A stretch of DNA of 64,000 nucleotides from NCBI RefSeq assembly GCF_907165205.1, contig NC_058196.1, positions 16,410,501-16,474,500 on the forward strand. The letters are read 5' to 3'. The notes under the pieces were generated by a model that had not been told where the DNA came from, searched no databases, and saw only the letters and a list, made by a program, of their open reading frames with translations. How positions within the stretch are numbered: position 1 is the stretch's first letter; each line of letters opens with the position of its first letter. Of the stretch, positions 1 through 15,400 are shown piece after piece. The translations under genes were made by a program, and so were the position numbers. This DNA is from Coccinella septempunctata (taxonomy: Eukaryota > Arthropoda > Insecta > Coleoptera > Coccinellidae).

Positions 1-201
1 GTTGGCAATATTTTGCAAATCAAATGATAAGATGATGGATTAATGTTCAGAGAATGTCAACCGTATTGTTTCTTAATCAAGATAGCCGCATTTCGAATCC
101 ACAGACCGCAAACCCAAATATTACAATCACTGGGTTCATCAAGGATCAGTTCTAGTTTCTGGTCCTCTTCTGATTGAAATTTTTATTGGTCGCTGTTTCA
201 G

Positions 202-409
202 ATATCGAGATGGAGGAACGAATCACCACACTAGCCTTCTCTCACTTCCTGAATCTTACGAAGCCGGAGATCTCAACTATTACGATGCCTTCTCTAAAAA
301 CATGGACGCCAATTTGGCGGAAGCCGATATGGAAAGTTTCAGGACCGAAGACATACACGCCCTCCTCACCAATTTACCGCCAATGTGTACTGACCATCTA
401 AGTCAAGAG
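202..409 (+). CDS. RUSC: RUSC-like exon a (first visible, internal)
   Basis: A pyrimidine-rich acceptor ends at 201 and the donor GTGAGA starts at 410. The frame beginning at 203 encodes 69 residues, including DGGTNHHTSLLSL and RTEDIHALLTNLPPM. The same frame stays open upstream to position 86, so an alternative upstream acceptor (for example after the CAG at 102-104) is possible. The ATG-initiated reading at 174 is another frame and joins no later exon. Confidence 0.7.
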
Positions 410-3400
410 GTGAGATGCGTTACTTATTTTCCTAACATATGCGGGAAAGTCTAGACTTTCTGCACGCAACTATTATTCGAACAGGCAGTAGCGTGCGGAA
501 AAGAGTTGGGAATATCTTTTTTTTCTAGGACGCGACGTTTTCTTTCTCCATTCTACTTACACTAATTTCAGTTTCTAAAATATAATTTCTTCGCACCAAT
601 GAGGGAAATGGTTTTTTTCTCCACAAGCGCTTGAAATATTTTACGAAATATATTGAATTTGATTTGATTAATTCATATATGGTAATTCTGCATGGTCCAT
701 GCATGGCCATCTTCAACATTTGCATTTGCGTGCGGGAAAGTGACTCTTTGCAACTTGAAATTCGTACGGGAAAAGGGTTTAACTCGCACACTTGTAGAAA
801 ATAGTTAATTTCTTGACACTTTCCGCCTGCTATTTCTTTCCCGCACGCATTTGGGAAAGTGACTCTTTACAACTTGACATGCTTAAAAAATCATTTTCGT
901 GCAATAGTCAGGAAGAGTGAAACTTTGAAAAATAAAATGATAATTTTTTTCTCGAAAAATTGACAAAAAAAGATGATTGATACCAGATCATGGTATCCAA
1001 TATTTCTGAATATATTTTTTTTTTAATTACTGGAAATGCCTATTTTTCTGGCCAAATTGATAACCAGATTGTGGTGGGCCCTACTTTTAATACAGAGTGA
1101 TTTCTGACCAAAAACCCATAGGTTAGGAGGTATTAGAAACCCATATGAGGAGTCAGTAATTCGCACTCACATCTCTTATGCTTTACTAGTTTCTTAGATA
1201 TTGGGTGTTTCCTGAAAATCAGAGAATATTCAAACCCATTTAATTTCCAAACTGCTGAACTGATTTTGATGATATTTTTGTCTTTGGGACTCTCAAAAGG
1301 ATTCGAAAACGAAAGGAAAAAACAGGACCGTGCGATAAATTTTTTTCCTCCAGGACCAAAACATTTTTTTCTCACTTTCGTGAAGACAAGAAAACATAAA
1401 CGAATTAGTTCAGATGCATAACATCCGCAGATAATTAAATCAACAAATCTAAATCCAACTAACAAACTACCATCGCTCGAAGTATTACCAGAAATTTCAC
1501 ATCGTCGACAAAGAGTAGATGCTGACCATGGTTTCGATCTTATTTGACCTCGTCAGGGCAACAACACTCCTTCGTCAACGAAATGCTATGAAAATACTAT
1601 CGAAATCAATAATCAATTGGAAGTGCACAAATTTTCTGTATAGAAATCTCTATCCCTGTATAGAAATCCCTATCCCTATATGATTTCATTGATATTTAAA
1701 GCTATGAGTATGACTGAGGTGCTAAAAAATTCTATCAATGTAAAAGACCGTTTCTGAGGAATCCTTTAGATGTTCAGATATCAAAAACACCACTTTGTAT
1801 ATGATTCACATTTTGCTCATTAACATATTCGTGAAGAAGAGAAAAAATCCTGTCTAGGTACAGTGGATCAGCAATATCATCATTCGATTTTATTCCACAA
1901 TTCATCCTTTTTAAATTAAGTACATATTTCCAAAGAATGTTTATCTTCCTTTACGAAACTAAATATGTCAATTAACTTCCGATAAATATCTTGATTTACT
2001 AGAAAAACTCTGTTAGGCCGTACAAATCTCGAAAAGAGTACTGACAAACGTCAAAGTTTGTTTACATTTCGCAGCGCCCTCAACGGTAATTGGATTCGCG
2101 AATCGCGAATTACCCTCCGCCAGATGGGTCATTGGTCAGAAATCATTCTGTATAAGTTGATAGAAAATTGATCACGATTGTTTTCAAACATTCATTTTTT
2201 TATGGTTTACGTTCCTTGATGGTTAACTTCAAATTGTTATTACATAACAAACAACTTTCTTTCAATCATAAAATAAATTTATCGATTACTTTTCTGGTGT
2301 ATTCTAAGCCATTTCTTCCTATATTAAATCCATTGTGTAATGAATAATCGCCGCAATTCAGGCTTGAAGCTGTGAACTTAAACTTGAGAACAATCCAAAA
2401 CAACCGATCTAAAATATACCTGTCCCTCCCATCGCGAAGCAGATACTCGATACTTTCAGTTTCTTGCCAACTATTTTCACGGATTCTCGGAAAAAATTCG
2501 CGAGAAATTGTTGTCGTGTTGTTCGCGATGGAAAAGAGTGACGCTAACATCTGAAGATGCCTTTGGGACAAATTGCCCGAAGGAACATGTCAACTCTGTG
2601 TACCTACTCGCTTGTTCAACGTTTTCTGTGCTTCTCGAGTGTGGTTCGAATTTTTTGTGATTCAGTTCCGTTGTCTCGACGACTGTATTTCGCTACTATG
2701 TTATTAGTTTTTTAAAGCTTGCTTATTAATATCGGACGTCCTGCTCTAGTTGACTTTGAGTCGTTAAAATGAAGTAATTTGTAAGTTTATTAAGGGACAA
2801 TGAACTCTGGAAAGCAATTTTTAATTTTGAACTAAGTGAATCTCATGAACAAATTCTTATCGTTTCATCAACTGTTAGATTAATTTTATTTTCAACATTC
2901 ATCTATGGTTACAGAAAAGATAATATCAAATAAACAGAACTGTTATTACATAAATTACTCATAATAATAGTTGATACGATATCAAGACTATGAACTTTCT
3001 CAGATATTTTTGTATTCGTTAGGACAGGCGATACTTCTTTCTCATCATATTGTTCAACCTCTGACAGAGTGTATTCTCTAAATTTGCACTTTTTGCTAAA
3101 ATATTCGTGAAAACATGGAACTCCTGCTGTTCAAAAACGTAGGTAACTTGGTAAAATGTTTGAGACTCGAAATTATTGATCATATCGATGATTTTGAAAA
3201 AATAAATTGAAGAAAAACGCATTTTATTGCCAGAAAATGAGGCCATTAATAATCGAATGACGGGTTTCCGCGTTTTCATTTCGATTGTGTGTTGAAGAAA
3301 TATTCATTTCATTCCAGACTGTATACAGTTTGCTAAGATTGGGACTTGTGCTGAGGGATTGAAAATAATAAATGCCATCAACGTTCTTCGGAATCTAAAA

Positions 3401-6400
3401 ATTTGAAAATGTGAGCAATGAGCTGAAATAATCAGTATACAGGGTAAGAACTGAACTGCTCCACATGAGTTAGGAATATTGACTTAAATTGAAAAAAAAA
3501 TAAAGTTAAAATAAGATTTTTGTGATGAAAATTCATATTAATATCATTTCAAGTTGCAAATTAATTTTAGCCTGTAGGTCTGCAGCGTATTTTTATTCCC
3601 AGAGAATTCAAGCATTTTAAGACTATCAATACAATGTATGGCCTCCACGGGCATCAATAACAACTTGACATCTTCTTTGCATACTACACACGAGGTTGTT
3701 GAACATTTCTTGAGGAATTTGGTTCCATAAACGGGGCAGAAGCTCTCTCAGATCATTTAAGGATTCTGGGGTGTGTTGATGATTATCTAATCTTCTTTGG
3801 AGCATATCCCATTGATGTTCTATGCAATTAAAATCTGGTGAGTGCGGAGGTATTGGTAAATGTGGAATACCAAGCTCCTCGCGCGCATTCTCAACTATGG
3901 CTGCACGGTGCGGTCTAGCGTTATCGTCTAGAAATTAAAAAGTTTCAGCAATAGCAGCGTGAAAATTTGGCACAACATTGTCAATGACATGCTCCCTATA
4001 GTGTAAGGCGGTCATATTCCCAGGACAAATGTGTAGATCTGTGCGCCCGTTGAAACATATTCCGGCTCATACCATAACACTACCCCCTCGGAATGGATGG
4101 ACTTCTTGATCATAGCGACGATTACGGGGTATGCGTGGAATTGTCCATACCCTTATTCTTCGAGAATCTGAAAATCGTCCATATCTGGATTCATCAGTGA
4201 AAAGGACACTACGCCATTGATCGTTCCAATTGATATGTTGCCTTGCCCATTCCAGTCTTTGACGCTTATGGTCACGTGTTAATGGAACTCCTCTTAATGG
4301 ACGTCTAGAACATAGATTCACCTCTCTGAAACGTCGTCTGATGGTTTCGATGGAAACTTGGACCCCATCTGCATTATGAAGAGTATTCCGTAGCATTCTA
4401 CATGTAGATGAAGGGTTTCATCTCGCCGAAACGGTGATGAAACGATCCTGAGCAGGTGTTGTTTTTCGTCGCCCACCAAGCCTTGGTCTTACCAACACGG
4501 AACCTGTCTTCCTGAACCTATTCCAAAGTCGAGATATCACACTTTGGCTGACTTGGAGTCTTTCCGCTACAACAACCTGAGTTAGGCCATCCTGTAGCAT
4601 TCCGATAGCCCTATTAGCCTCAGCGTTTGTTTATTTACGTCAAGGCATTTTCAGAAAACTCGTTTCAAATCGAAGCCGTTGATAAACTGACTTCATTTCA
4701 AAATAAGAACATTCATGAAGCATATGCAAAGAACCAAACTTCAGAAAAAAGGCGACCAGATTGACGAAATGTCTCATACTGATTTTTATTGGATCGATTC
4801 AAGTTGTTATTGAGTTTTAAAGGACTTTACAGCGATTTTCTCGAAGATTACCTATACTTTTAAAAACGATTGAATACGATATCCCTAACTCTTGTGGAGC
4901 AATTCATTCTAACAAAAACCGTTAAAAATAAAGGGTGGCTTAAATTACAAAAAAGTAGTACACCAGTATAATCGCTATATAGGATTATGATACACACCGA
5001 ATTTCGTGTAGTTATCTCCAAAAACAAATAAGTTATGAAGAAGAAATGATAATCTTGATTTTCAATTTTTTCGAGATATCTCATGAACCATCAGAGATAT
5101 TTGGGAACTGTTTACACCCACCCACTCATCCTTGAATAACGCAACTTTTTCGTAATTTAAGCTACCCTGTATTTCTAACGGTTTTCGATATCCCTGTTGT
5201 CCCCCTCTAAATAGTTCTAACCCTGTATATGAGTATATTATGATCCAAATTTAAATTTTTGTTGATCTCAATATGTAGTAAAGTACAACTTTTATTCAAT
5301 GATTTCTTTTAAGTAGAATGGCCTTACAGTGAGTATATTGCAGTTTTCACAAAAGTTGCTAAAACATGTCTTCTATGCACTGAGGACGACAAGCTTAAGA
5401 GTTACAAGATTAGATAGGTCATTCGTCATTCGATGCAAAATTATATGCTCTTCAACTTTGAATACCGTAATGTTTTCCATAAGATGCGTCGTTTGCAAGA
5501 TATGAACAGAAAACGGGAAAAAGTCCGAACATTTTGAGCTTTTCCGCGAGTTTCGACCTGAGCCGGTTCTGATACGAGCGGCAATCTTCAGATTCGTATT
5601 CAGCACCCGAACACGCATTTAATTCCGTTTAAAAACCCCCTACCGAAATTCCACCCTTCGAAAATTTCGATTCGCCAAATCTTTAACACCAAAATGATGT
5701 GCAATCTTGATGCTTCGCTTCTATTTCAACCCCCCGTTTATTCCTAAACTCATCCGTTTTTAATATTACAGAACCACCGCCAAGGAGAGTGCTACGCCAG
5801 CGTATCGGGATCGATGATGGCCAAGTTCGATTTCGACAGCTCCATAAGCCCCCACAGCAGCTCGCAGGGCGAAGATTCAACGTCCATGTCCATCTGCAAG
5901 TCCGAGTTGCTCTTCAGCCCCGTGAGGGAGGTCCCGGTTCCGGGGGCGAACTACAGCGTAGATTCTCTCGATTGCGACTTCCAAGACATGATGCTGACGT
6001 GCCAGGCGAACAAGGACAATTACACCATAGCCTTCGAAGGGTCCCTGACAATGTACTCGGAGGAATCTGAGTTCAATGGAACGGGTAAGTTTCGCTAGGG
6101 GTGGCATGTTTGACAGGACGATGATGGGAAGGAACGTTCAAGGGTTAAGGAAAGTTTCGGTCCATTGTTTGAGTTTGTCTCGTATGAAGACTCATATTAT
6201 ATGGAAATGTTGGGTAAAGTTACTCAAGGCATCGTGAAATGGTGTATCCTTTCCTATGTTTAAACTACGGAATAATAAGTTTTCATTAATGGTAATGAAT
6301 CTCTTAAGGATAAAACTACAAGCGTTTTCCCCACTAATCACGAACAAAATGATCGAATGTTTCTTCAATTATGACTATGAATAATTGGAATCGGACTGTG

Positions 6401-9400
6401 AAACTCAAATCATCTCAGAGTTTACAGTATTTTAGATATAAATACTTTTATTTGCGTCTTTGTTCTTAGGTAAATACGTTATCATTCTGCGCAAATGCTC
6501 GTGATTTTTGAATTTTGAGCCGAAAATGAGCTCAAATGTAGAAGATGAGCTTAATAGTGGGTTGATATTGATGTATTTGTATACATGTGATGATTGTATT
6601 TCGTGGCCAAATTTAATGGTGCCTGCTTTTCAATACTACTCTAACTGCCAAAAATTCTTAAAGCTTGCAGTCGATTTATTGTTTTTTCAATAATTTCTTT
6701 CAACATTCTAGTTTGATCCAAATAATATATAGGGTGTCTACGAAGGGCTAGAAGGGCCACATAATATTTTAAAAATATTTTTCGTTAAATTCCGACTTCA
6801 ATTCCGAATTTAACAAAATTCCGACTTCAATTCCGAATTTAACAAAATTCCGACTTCAATAATAATAATAATAATCTCGGAATTTCCTGACTTGAAACTC
6901 GGAATTTAACAAAATACCGTTTTTAATCTCGGAATTTCATTGAATTCCGAATTTGGTGAAATTCTGACTTAATTCAGACTAGATGCACAGGGTGTTCTGC
7001 GACGACATTATTATTTCTGTACATACAGAAGGATTGATGAAAGGTTTTGGTTTCGTAATACGATGTATTTCTTTTTAAATGAATACAGAAATTCATTCAT
7101 ATTGATGAATATGAATGTTATTTATTGAAGATGTTCTTTGATGTTATTATTCAACTCACCTTCCATGTGAAGACCATAACAACTTTATGAAAATCTTATA
7201 CAGGCTGTTTTTTGACGGCTTCGGTCATTTCTCGATACACAGAATGTTTGATAAAAAACTAGTTTTCGATATGTAGGCACAGGATAGTATCAAAATCGAT
7301 AAGGAATGTTATGTACGCATGGTTCTTGGATAATATTCTGTTTTCTTTAATAAAGAGGTAATTACAAGCAAGCTTTATATTGTTCCAATTATTTGGTTTC
7401 GACTTCTTCATGAAAAAAACGCAAAAAATATATCGAAGTCATTATTGATACATAAAATCTATATATTGGCATAGCCAGTTTTTTTTTGTGGAGGGTCCTG
7501 GGGAGCCCTTGACTTCATGATTCCTCAAAAAGATCTACCTAACGACAATTTTTTTCAATAAAATACATTAAGTTATTAAACAGGGTTAGAACTATTTAGA
7601 GGGGGACTACAGGGATATGGAAAACCGTTAGAAATACAGGGTATCTTAAATTACGAAAAAGTTGCGTTATTCAAGGATGAGTGGGCGGGTGTAAACCGTT
7701 TCCAAATATCTCTGATGGTTCCTGAGTTATCTCGAAAAAACTGAAAATCAAGATTATCATTTTTTTTCATAACTCATTTGTTTTTCGAGATAACTACACG
7801 AAATTCGGTGTGTAGTCATAATCCTATATAGCGATTATACTAGTGTACTACTTTTTTTAAATTTAAGCAACCCTTTATTTTCAACGGTTGTCGATATTCC
7901 TATAGTCAGCAAATACTTCTAACCCTGTATATATAAAAGCTAAGTGAATTTGGGGTACCCCAAGGAAGTATTTTAGGGGTATTACTATTCCTAATAATGA
8001 TAAACGACCTTGACGATGTATCTGACAAGGTGGAGGGCGTAGAGCTGACAAATTTTGCTGATGATACTAACTTCTTAGTTGCAGACAATGACATCAATAA
8101 CACAAAAACTAAATGCATTCAAAATAGCAGGAGATACAAAATTTTTGGGAATCATAATTGACTAGTTTCTGAAATAGTCAACACGTATTGAATATAAACT
8201 CAAACAAACTAAATCAGGTGTGCTCTGTTTTGAGGGTAGTAAGTAATTATTTGGAACGAAATGTAAAGAAAATCTTATGCAAACTATGAAACAATTGTTA
8301 GATATAGAATAATTTTTTGGGGTATTAGTTCATCTGTGAAATCTGTCTTTTAAATCAAAAACGTGTAATTAGACTGCTACTCAATATGAAGTTTAGAGAA
8401 AAAATTTAGAGGAAAATTCAAGGAATTAGGGATATATCCATGAATGTCTCTTATTTCTAAATAAAAACAAAATTAAATTTTTAATTATTAATACAAACAT
8501 GATATACACAACAAGATCTGTAAACATTAATTACCCACAGCATAGACTATCTATGTCTGAGAAAAATCCATCATACATGTGCATAAGAATATTCATTATG
8601 TTACCCAGAAATCTAAAAATAATAGACAACTATGAACAATTCAAGTACAAATCCAAAACGTTCTTAATCAACTTAGAGCCATATTTACTCTCTGAATATT
8701 TTGTATAATTTAAGTATTGTGACACTATTTCCTTTCATGTCTTCTTGAATGATCTCCTGTATGAAAAGCGTATCTGAAATAAAGATTATATCTATCTATC
8801 TATCAAATTTATTGAAAAACAACGTGTTTATTTTGTGAAACATGAATCCTTTCATGAATATCTCAATAGGTATATCTGGAAATGAACCAAGTCATCAGAG
8901 AGCAGACTACATTAGATTTTCTAACCGTTGTAATGACCTCTTCATGAAGGAAATCTGAAGGAACTAAAAAAAACACCCAGTTTACATAATATTCCTTTTC
9001 CATTGAGATATCCTCAAGAGCATCTTGTACATGTTAAAAACAAGATTTTTCATAAAACATCCGGAATATACCTAAAAAAAAAGATACATGTCGTTGTGGA
9101 ACACCCTGTCATTTCATTGATATGATCTTTCATAAAAGAAACCTCAAATAATATCAAAGAACGCCCTGTGTATATAACCATAAATTTATCATGAATGTGG
9201 GAACTTCTAGTATGATATGAATATGAATATTTCTATAAAAGCAAACTGTATTTCGGGAACTGATCGACGTCGTCATAGAACACCCTCTAAAAAGTCGAAA
9301 CTAAATAAAATTCCGACTTCAAAGTAAGAATATGACGAAAAATATTTTTTATTCTATGTGGCCCTTCTACGCCTTCGTAGGTGCCACTCGAAATCCGTCC

Positions 9401-12400
9401 ATCGAAAATCTTTCTAGAGAATACATATTAAATATCTCAATGGATACTGGTTATGTTACGAGCAAGGAGCAGCGTGTATTGATGGAAAATTATTTTATAT
9501 ACCTAGCCTTAGAGTTATTGAATATTGAAGTAATACATTGTTTCTCAGCAGATAACTGACAAGTTCGAAAGTATTTTTTTGAAATTTCATACCCACTTGT
9601 TCAACAATTAGACATCTTATGTTCATACTGTCTTCTCATATATTTCCTGCATTGAAAATTCATCTTTACCGTCTATCTTTCCTAAATCATGATATTCAAC
9701 TTTTCTATTGTCAGGCAGTTTCAGTTGTCCTACTGCATTCGTATCCACAAGCAGGTACATTTCCGTTGGATAATCATATAACGACATTTTTTTCATTTAG
9801 CCCATGCATTGTGTATTGAACTTCAGGACCTTGTCATATATATTGCCGTTGGTGCACTTCATATTTGATACGTCTGGACTAAGTGTTCTCGTGCACTGTA
9901 CCAGATTCATTAATTGGTTTAAAAATCAGTGTTTTATCTGCGGGTCAAATAATTCTAACCAGAATTATGAACATGTACATCTAACATCCCATTTCGTCTC
10001 TTTTCACCTAATCAGAAACTTATAATCTTATCTACGCCAATGCGCGATAGTGTGACGTCAGTGGAAGCAAAACCCGAGGGCCAAGTATTTGCGATCTCCT
10101 ATTATGCCTTCTTTGCTATATCTTTTTAGTCCATGATATTTATAAGTTGTCCTTCCAATTAAAAGGGACTTGCATGCATTGTAAGATTCACGTTGACATC
10201 TCGTCTTATGCGAGACGGAATTAAACCTATGATAACATAATTCTCGCCCATTTTTCTCCAAATAGCTACCAACTACATATACCTTTATAGGATACTTTTG
10301 TGAGAAATAAATTCCTCATATAATACTGACACTGACCTCAATTAGTAATGCAGTTTGTAGCATTCTTTAGAAGAAACGACTTATGTAACTCGTAATTCAA
10401 AATAGGAAATTGTACGAACTTATAGCTGTATCATTTTCAGTAATCACAGTTCCTTGAAAAAAACTCAACTTAAAAATCTGTCATACCGTAATTTCAATAA
10501 TTTCTCCGTTCTTAAATTCAACATTTTTTCAATTGAATTCTTACTCAACCATTCTCGGCAAAACGAGACAAACCATTGAGTTATCAGATCACAGGATCAT
10601 CAACTTCACGACATAAAAACATTTTTGCTTTCTGGTTAATCGTAAAATAATATACATCGAGCCTTTTTTTAATCGGTTCTCTTATCGGAACCAACGTTGA
10701 ACCAACAAGATGATTCACGGGTTGTGTAAAGTTGCAGTTTGGATAGAAGCTCAGTCTTAGTCAAACAAAATGCCAGTGATAAGTTTATTAGGCGTTCATT
10801 AACGTTAATTTCGTTTATGTATTAGAGCTTTTCTAAAGTAGTTTTCTGTGATTGCGTTTTGACTCAGGTTACAATTATAATTAGTGAAGAGATAGGTACA
10901 AAAAGGTGTAGTTCCTCGGATTTTGCCGTGCAGTTTAATTTTTGTGAATGAGGTTGACACTTGAGGTGTTTTCGCGAGAGTTGAAGATATTGTGTTTTTA
11001 TGTTAATAATTTTCTTGAAGAAACAGTTGCGTCGAATAAAGAAGGTAGGATGGGGGTCTTATCTGATTAAAAATAATCACCTCTCATGTTAGGCAAATGA
11101 TTAAGTGATAAATGAATCAAACGTGTTCCGGCTGCTGGACACTTATGAAATATTCAAAATACTCAGTTTGAAATTGGAAATAGGTATATATTTCACAAAA
11201 AATGAATAGCAAAGCGAGGTTGAAGACATCAGATGGATTATACATTTCATTTATTTTCTGAAAGATTCTGAAATAAGTGGGTTATCATCTATTCAGCAGG
11301 AAATGTCCCGAGTATATTTATCCTCGAAGGATACCTAAATATGTCAATACTACCGCTCGAAATCAAATTGATCTGATACTTAAGTACCGCAGCGGTACTA
11401 TTATAATATTCGTAAAAAAATTGTAACGGAACTATAAATACAGATTAGGCGGAAATTCATACCTTCAGTATCTACTTTTGTGTAGATTTAGAGAATGTCC
11501 CGAACAATTTTTGTCTCAACCTCTCAATTTGTCATGTATAGTTGAGGAGTTTCTCATGCACCCTACGCGCAGTAAAGGGTGATTGGGGTTTTTAAATGCC
11601 AATCCACACTTTCTTCAATATTTTGTCCTAGAAATGGAGAGACCTTTTGTTAGATGATTTAGTCAGTGATGGGTTTTTATCAACCCTTCTCCTATTATAG
11701 GAATGAAACAGTCAATCTCATTGAATTCGAATTCTTACTTGTTGATGTATTCTGAAACACTTCAGGAGTGTATATTGTTTTGACAAAGAGCATTACAATA
11801 TTCAACAACAAGCATGTGTATGATATACAGTTTTATCAGAGGTTAGCGTAAACGGTGTACCATAAAATTTTGCGTATGTTAAGGGGGAAAAACCCCAGTA
11901 AAAACCCTTTCTCCCCGTGAGTGTAGTGGATTCTAAGTGATGAAACTGTTTACGAAGTAAGCTGAAATATTTCATATTGAAGGGCATCTAGAACTGCAAA
12001 AATTGATCCTTTCCTCGAATAAAAAGAAATCGAGGGAGTGTTCTCCAAGTTACCAGAAAATTTCATCTGAAATAAAAAGAAAACAAAAGCAGAAAAGTGT
12101 GAAATGATTAAATTAAGTTCTAACTATTGTAAATTGGATTATGTGAAATAATTTCATTCAGTTAGATTTTCCTAGCGAAAAATAACTCTCACCTCCACTT
12201 TGGTCCTTACTGGACGATTAAATATATTCTAGAAACTATTTTCAAAGAAATTAATTGCAGTAAAAAATTTCACTCTCCATTACCTCGTATGGAATAAATA
12301 TAAATAATTGATTGGCTGAGAAAACTCGAATCCATTGCTCAACGACAACTTAAGCCTCCTCATTTCAAATGACCACGAGCAGCCACTTTTTTCCTGTAAA

Positions 12401-15400
12401 ATATGTGCTCCAGTATCTGTTACTGAAGACAGATTTTGTTTTTTCAGAGAAATCTGACGAGCACTCCAACAGCGCGCACTTCTCCAATGACCTAAAGGCT
12501 CAAGCCAAAAATATCAAAAAGTTATCTAATGCACTACCAATGACGCAGTCAGACTCAGGAAGTTTCACGACGTGGAGCAAATTGAAAAAAGCTGGAGGAG
12601 ATAACCAGGTTCGAAGACATCCTTCCGGTAACAATAACAATTCAGGTGATGATGCTACCCACTTAGGACTGAATGACAATACGGCCAAGAGTCAAAGCAT
12701 GCCGAACCTCTACAAGCAAAAGTTGATAAAGAGTCTGATGCAAAACAATATTCTGCAAAACACAAAAAATGCGGTAAGTAATTACCTGAGAGTGTTTTAA
12801 TTTTGCGCAGATGATCTACATCAGTGTTCAATATTGAAGATTTCAGCCATTTAAATAGTACCTATCTCAGTCTTCGAAATATTCTAACTTCATCTATTTC
12901 AAGTCGTTATTTTTTCACTTATGCTATGTCAAATCTGTAATAACCCTGTGATCTATGCTGCATTCACTTTTATTAAAGCACTCGGTTGGCCATGACATAA
13001 TTTTCTTTAGTTTTTGTAACTAGAACACAGTAAGGTTGGCACAGCCGATATGAATTAATATTACGAAAATGCCGAAAGTGAATGAAAAAGAGAGAAGAAA
13101 GGCTATCAGGAAGTGCTATTTAGAATTGAAGGCCGCTCATTCATAGTTCTTAACTTAACCCTGATATTCTAAAATGAACAATATATCAAACAGTATCGAA
13201 CACATTTAATGTAAGTAAATTTTTATTATGTTTCATCTGAACTTATATTTTAGTTTGAAGTTTCCGCAATCAGAAATATTGTGATTGAAGAGGATGACAA
13301 TAATTATCCATTAATTCTTTTGAGAGATACACTTTCCCTACCACTGCAACCGATGCATTTAATCTTTGGGTTGATTTTTTTGAATTCAACAACATCCTCA
13401 ACATTAGCCAAAGAAAATTAACTCTTCTCAAGCAATGGCATATTATGTGTCAAAAATTTAATTTTTTCCCATATCAAAAATAGATTCCTACATTTAAAAA
13501 CTGATCTCTTGTCTTTTCCATGCAAATAACAAACTCCTTTTAATCGGGTTGTATAAGTGCGAAAGTTTTTAAAGGGTCATTCTTCGGCCAAAATTAGAAT
13601 GGGGTCTTTCATGTGAATTATAAATTAAAGCTCTCAGGCCTTTGCTCGAAAAGTTATACACTCTGAAAAAATGACATTGTTTTTCACGAAAGTGCTGAAG
13701 AATTGAAGAAATGGCATTTTCTATCATCAAAAAGGCTACAATAGAAATCAAGGCGACTTGAAATTAAGTTACTAAATTTATTAGATTCCATTCACAGAAT
13801 GTATAATATTCTATTTTATTTTTTCATTAGTGAACTATTGTTTTTACGGACATAATACTAATAATAATAGAAATCTTTATTTCAAATCATCTCAATATTT
13901 ACATGATATGAAATGAAACAGTGTCAAAAGTTTGATGATCACTCCCTGCGGTTCATCCCATAGTCATCCAAACAGTATGTTCATTTTCCACCAGGAAACC
14001 AAATATTTCTTTTTTCTTCTTCCTCTAGTAAAAAATGGAAGATAGATTGCATGTTTCACCCCTTTAAAAGATCACAACAAAATGCCCACAAAATGCCATT
14101 CATGTGTCCGTGCTGGACACATGAAGGAATGGAATTGTTTTCCATTATGAAGTATCTAATATTTTTTATGCATTTTTTATAAATTTACAAATGAAGGTCT
14201 TAAGCTTTAGTTTATATTAAAGACTCCCTTCAGTTTTCGACAAGGAATCAACCCCTAAAAACTTTCGCACTCATTCGATAACACCTTGTATGCCAAATAA
14301 CTAGACAATGTAACAAATAATAAAAATCTGGAGTGACATGTGGCATGTCAACTTAGATCGATAGAGACAAATTTTGCGGACTTTTACCACTCGTTTCACC
14401 ATCTTGTGGCTTCAGCCCATTTTTACTATTCCTATTTACATTCTCCACTTTGAAAAAAAGGTTAACGTTCAACATTTTCGACTATCCAAAACATGCCAAA
14501 GATTTCCAGTTGATCCCGTGCCAAACGGCTGGTTCAAAGTCTAACATTAAAAACGGATAAAAGTATTATACTCAAGGAACTTTGAAGTTAGAGTGAAAGT
14601 TGGAATATTTTCATAACTTTGAATGTAATGAAACTTAGTGCAAACTTTGCAGAATGAGCTAATTGCAAGCAGTATGATCTGTTATACTATATTTATGATT
14701 CATCCATCTGATTAAAATCTTCATAAGGAAGGGTAAAATTTCAAATTTTAAATTTTTTTCTCCAACCCGCATATCAGTATATCTCCGGTGGATAAAAACA
14801 TTTTTTTATTACAGTTATATCTATGCATGAAAATATACCTATTTCATTTTCAGTCGGACGTTTCTACGTTGAAGAGGAAACGAGTTAAAGTCTTTGACAT
14901 CCAGCACCATACACAAACGAACAGTGGTAGCGGTGCTAGTATATCAGACATGGCAACTTCGATCGATGCTAGTTCCAGTGAGAATATTTCTAATACCAAA
15001 CAACCTAACTTCAGCTTGGTGAAACTATTCATGAAACAAAAAAGTTTGAGTACTGAAGGTGAGTCAAGAGTAAAATCGACATAAAACTGTCCTGTTTCAA
15101 CAACGAAAGTGTTTGTAGGTATGTCAACAACAGCAGACCAACTATCATCTTCTGAAAACTGGCCTGGGACGCAATCGGTTGAAAGCAATTGCTCGGAAAC
15201 AAAATCGGCAGATCATCAGAGATACTTGGACCATAGCCACGAGAACAAAATTGGGGAAAGCGTTACCAAAATCCACGGCTACATCGCTGAAGAGCCGGAG
15301 GATGAATTGACCAAGAAGGAAGACATATCGAGACTGGACTGCAGTAAGAAATCTTTGAACAACAATAATAGTTTTTGCGACATCAAGAGAACGGAATCAC

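Larger units (their letters stand above)
6731..9387. mobile_element. Foldback-type element with long inverted arms
   Basis: The outer 70-75 bp at 6731 and at 9387 are inverted copies (CTACGAAGG, TAGAAGGGCCACATA, AATATTTTTCGT). Further in, both arms repeat AGGGTGTTCT followed by GACGAC, and GTTCTTTGAT followed by TTATT. The arms are several hundred bases long and only partly collinear. The loop holds a MITE (7581-7927) and a truncated non-LTR element (about 7940-8800), which look like later insertions. No transposase is visible. Confidence 0.55.

Noticed and set aside
174..401. ATG-initiated 75-codon frame at the window start as the RUSC start exon
   Set aside because: A different frame (from 203) joins in phase with the next nine exons; this one does not.
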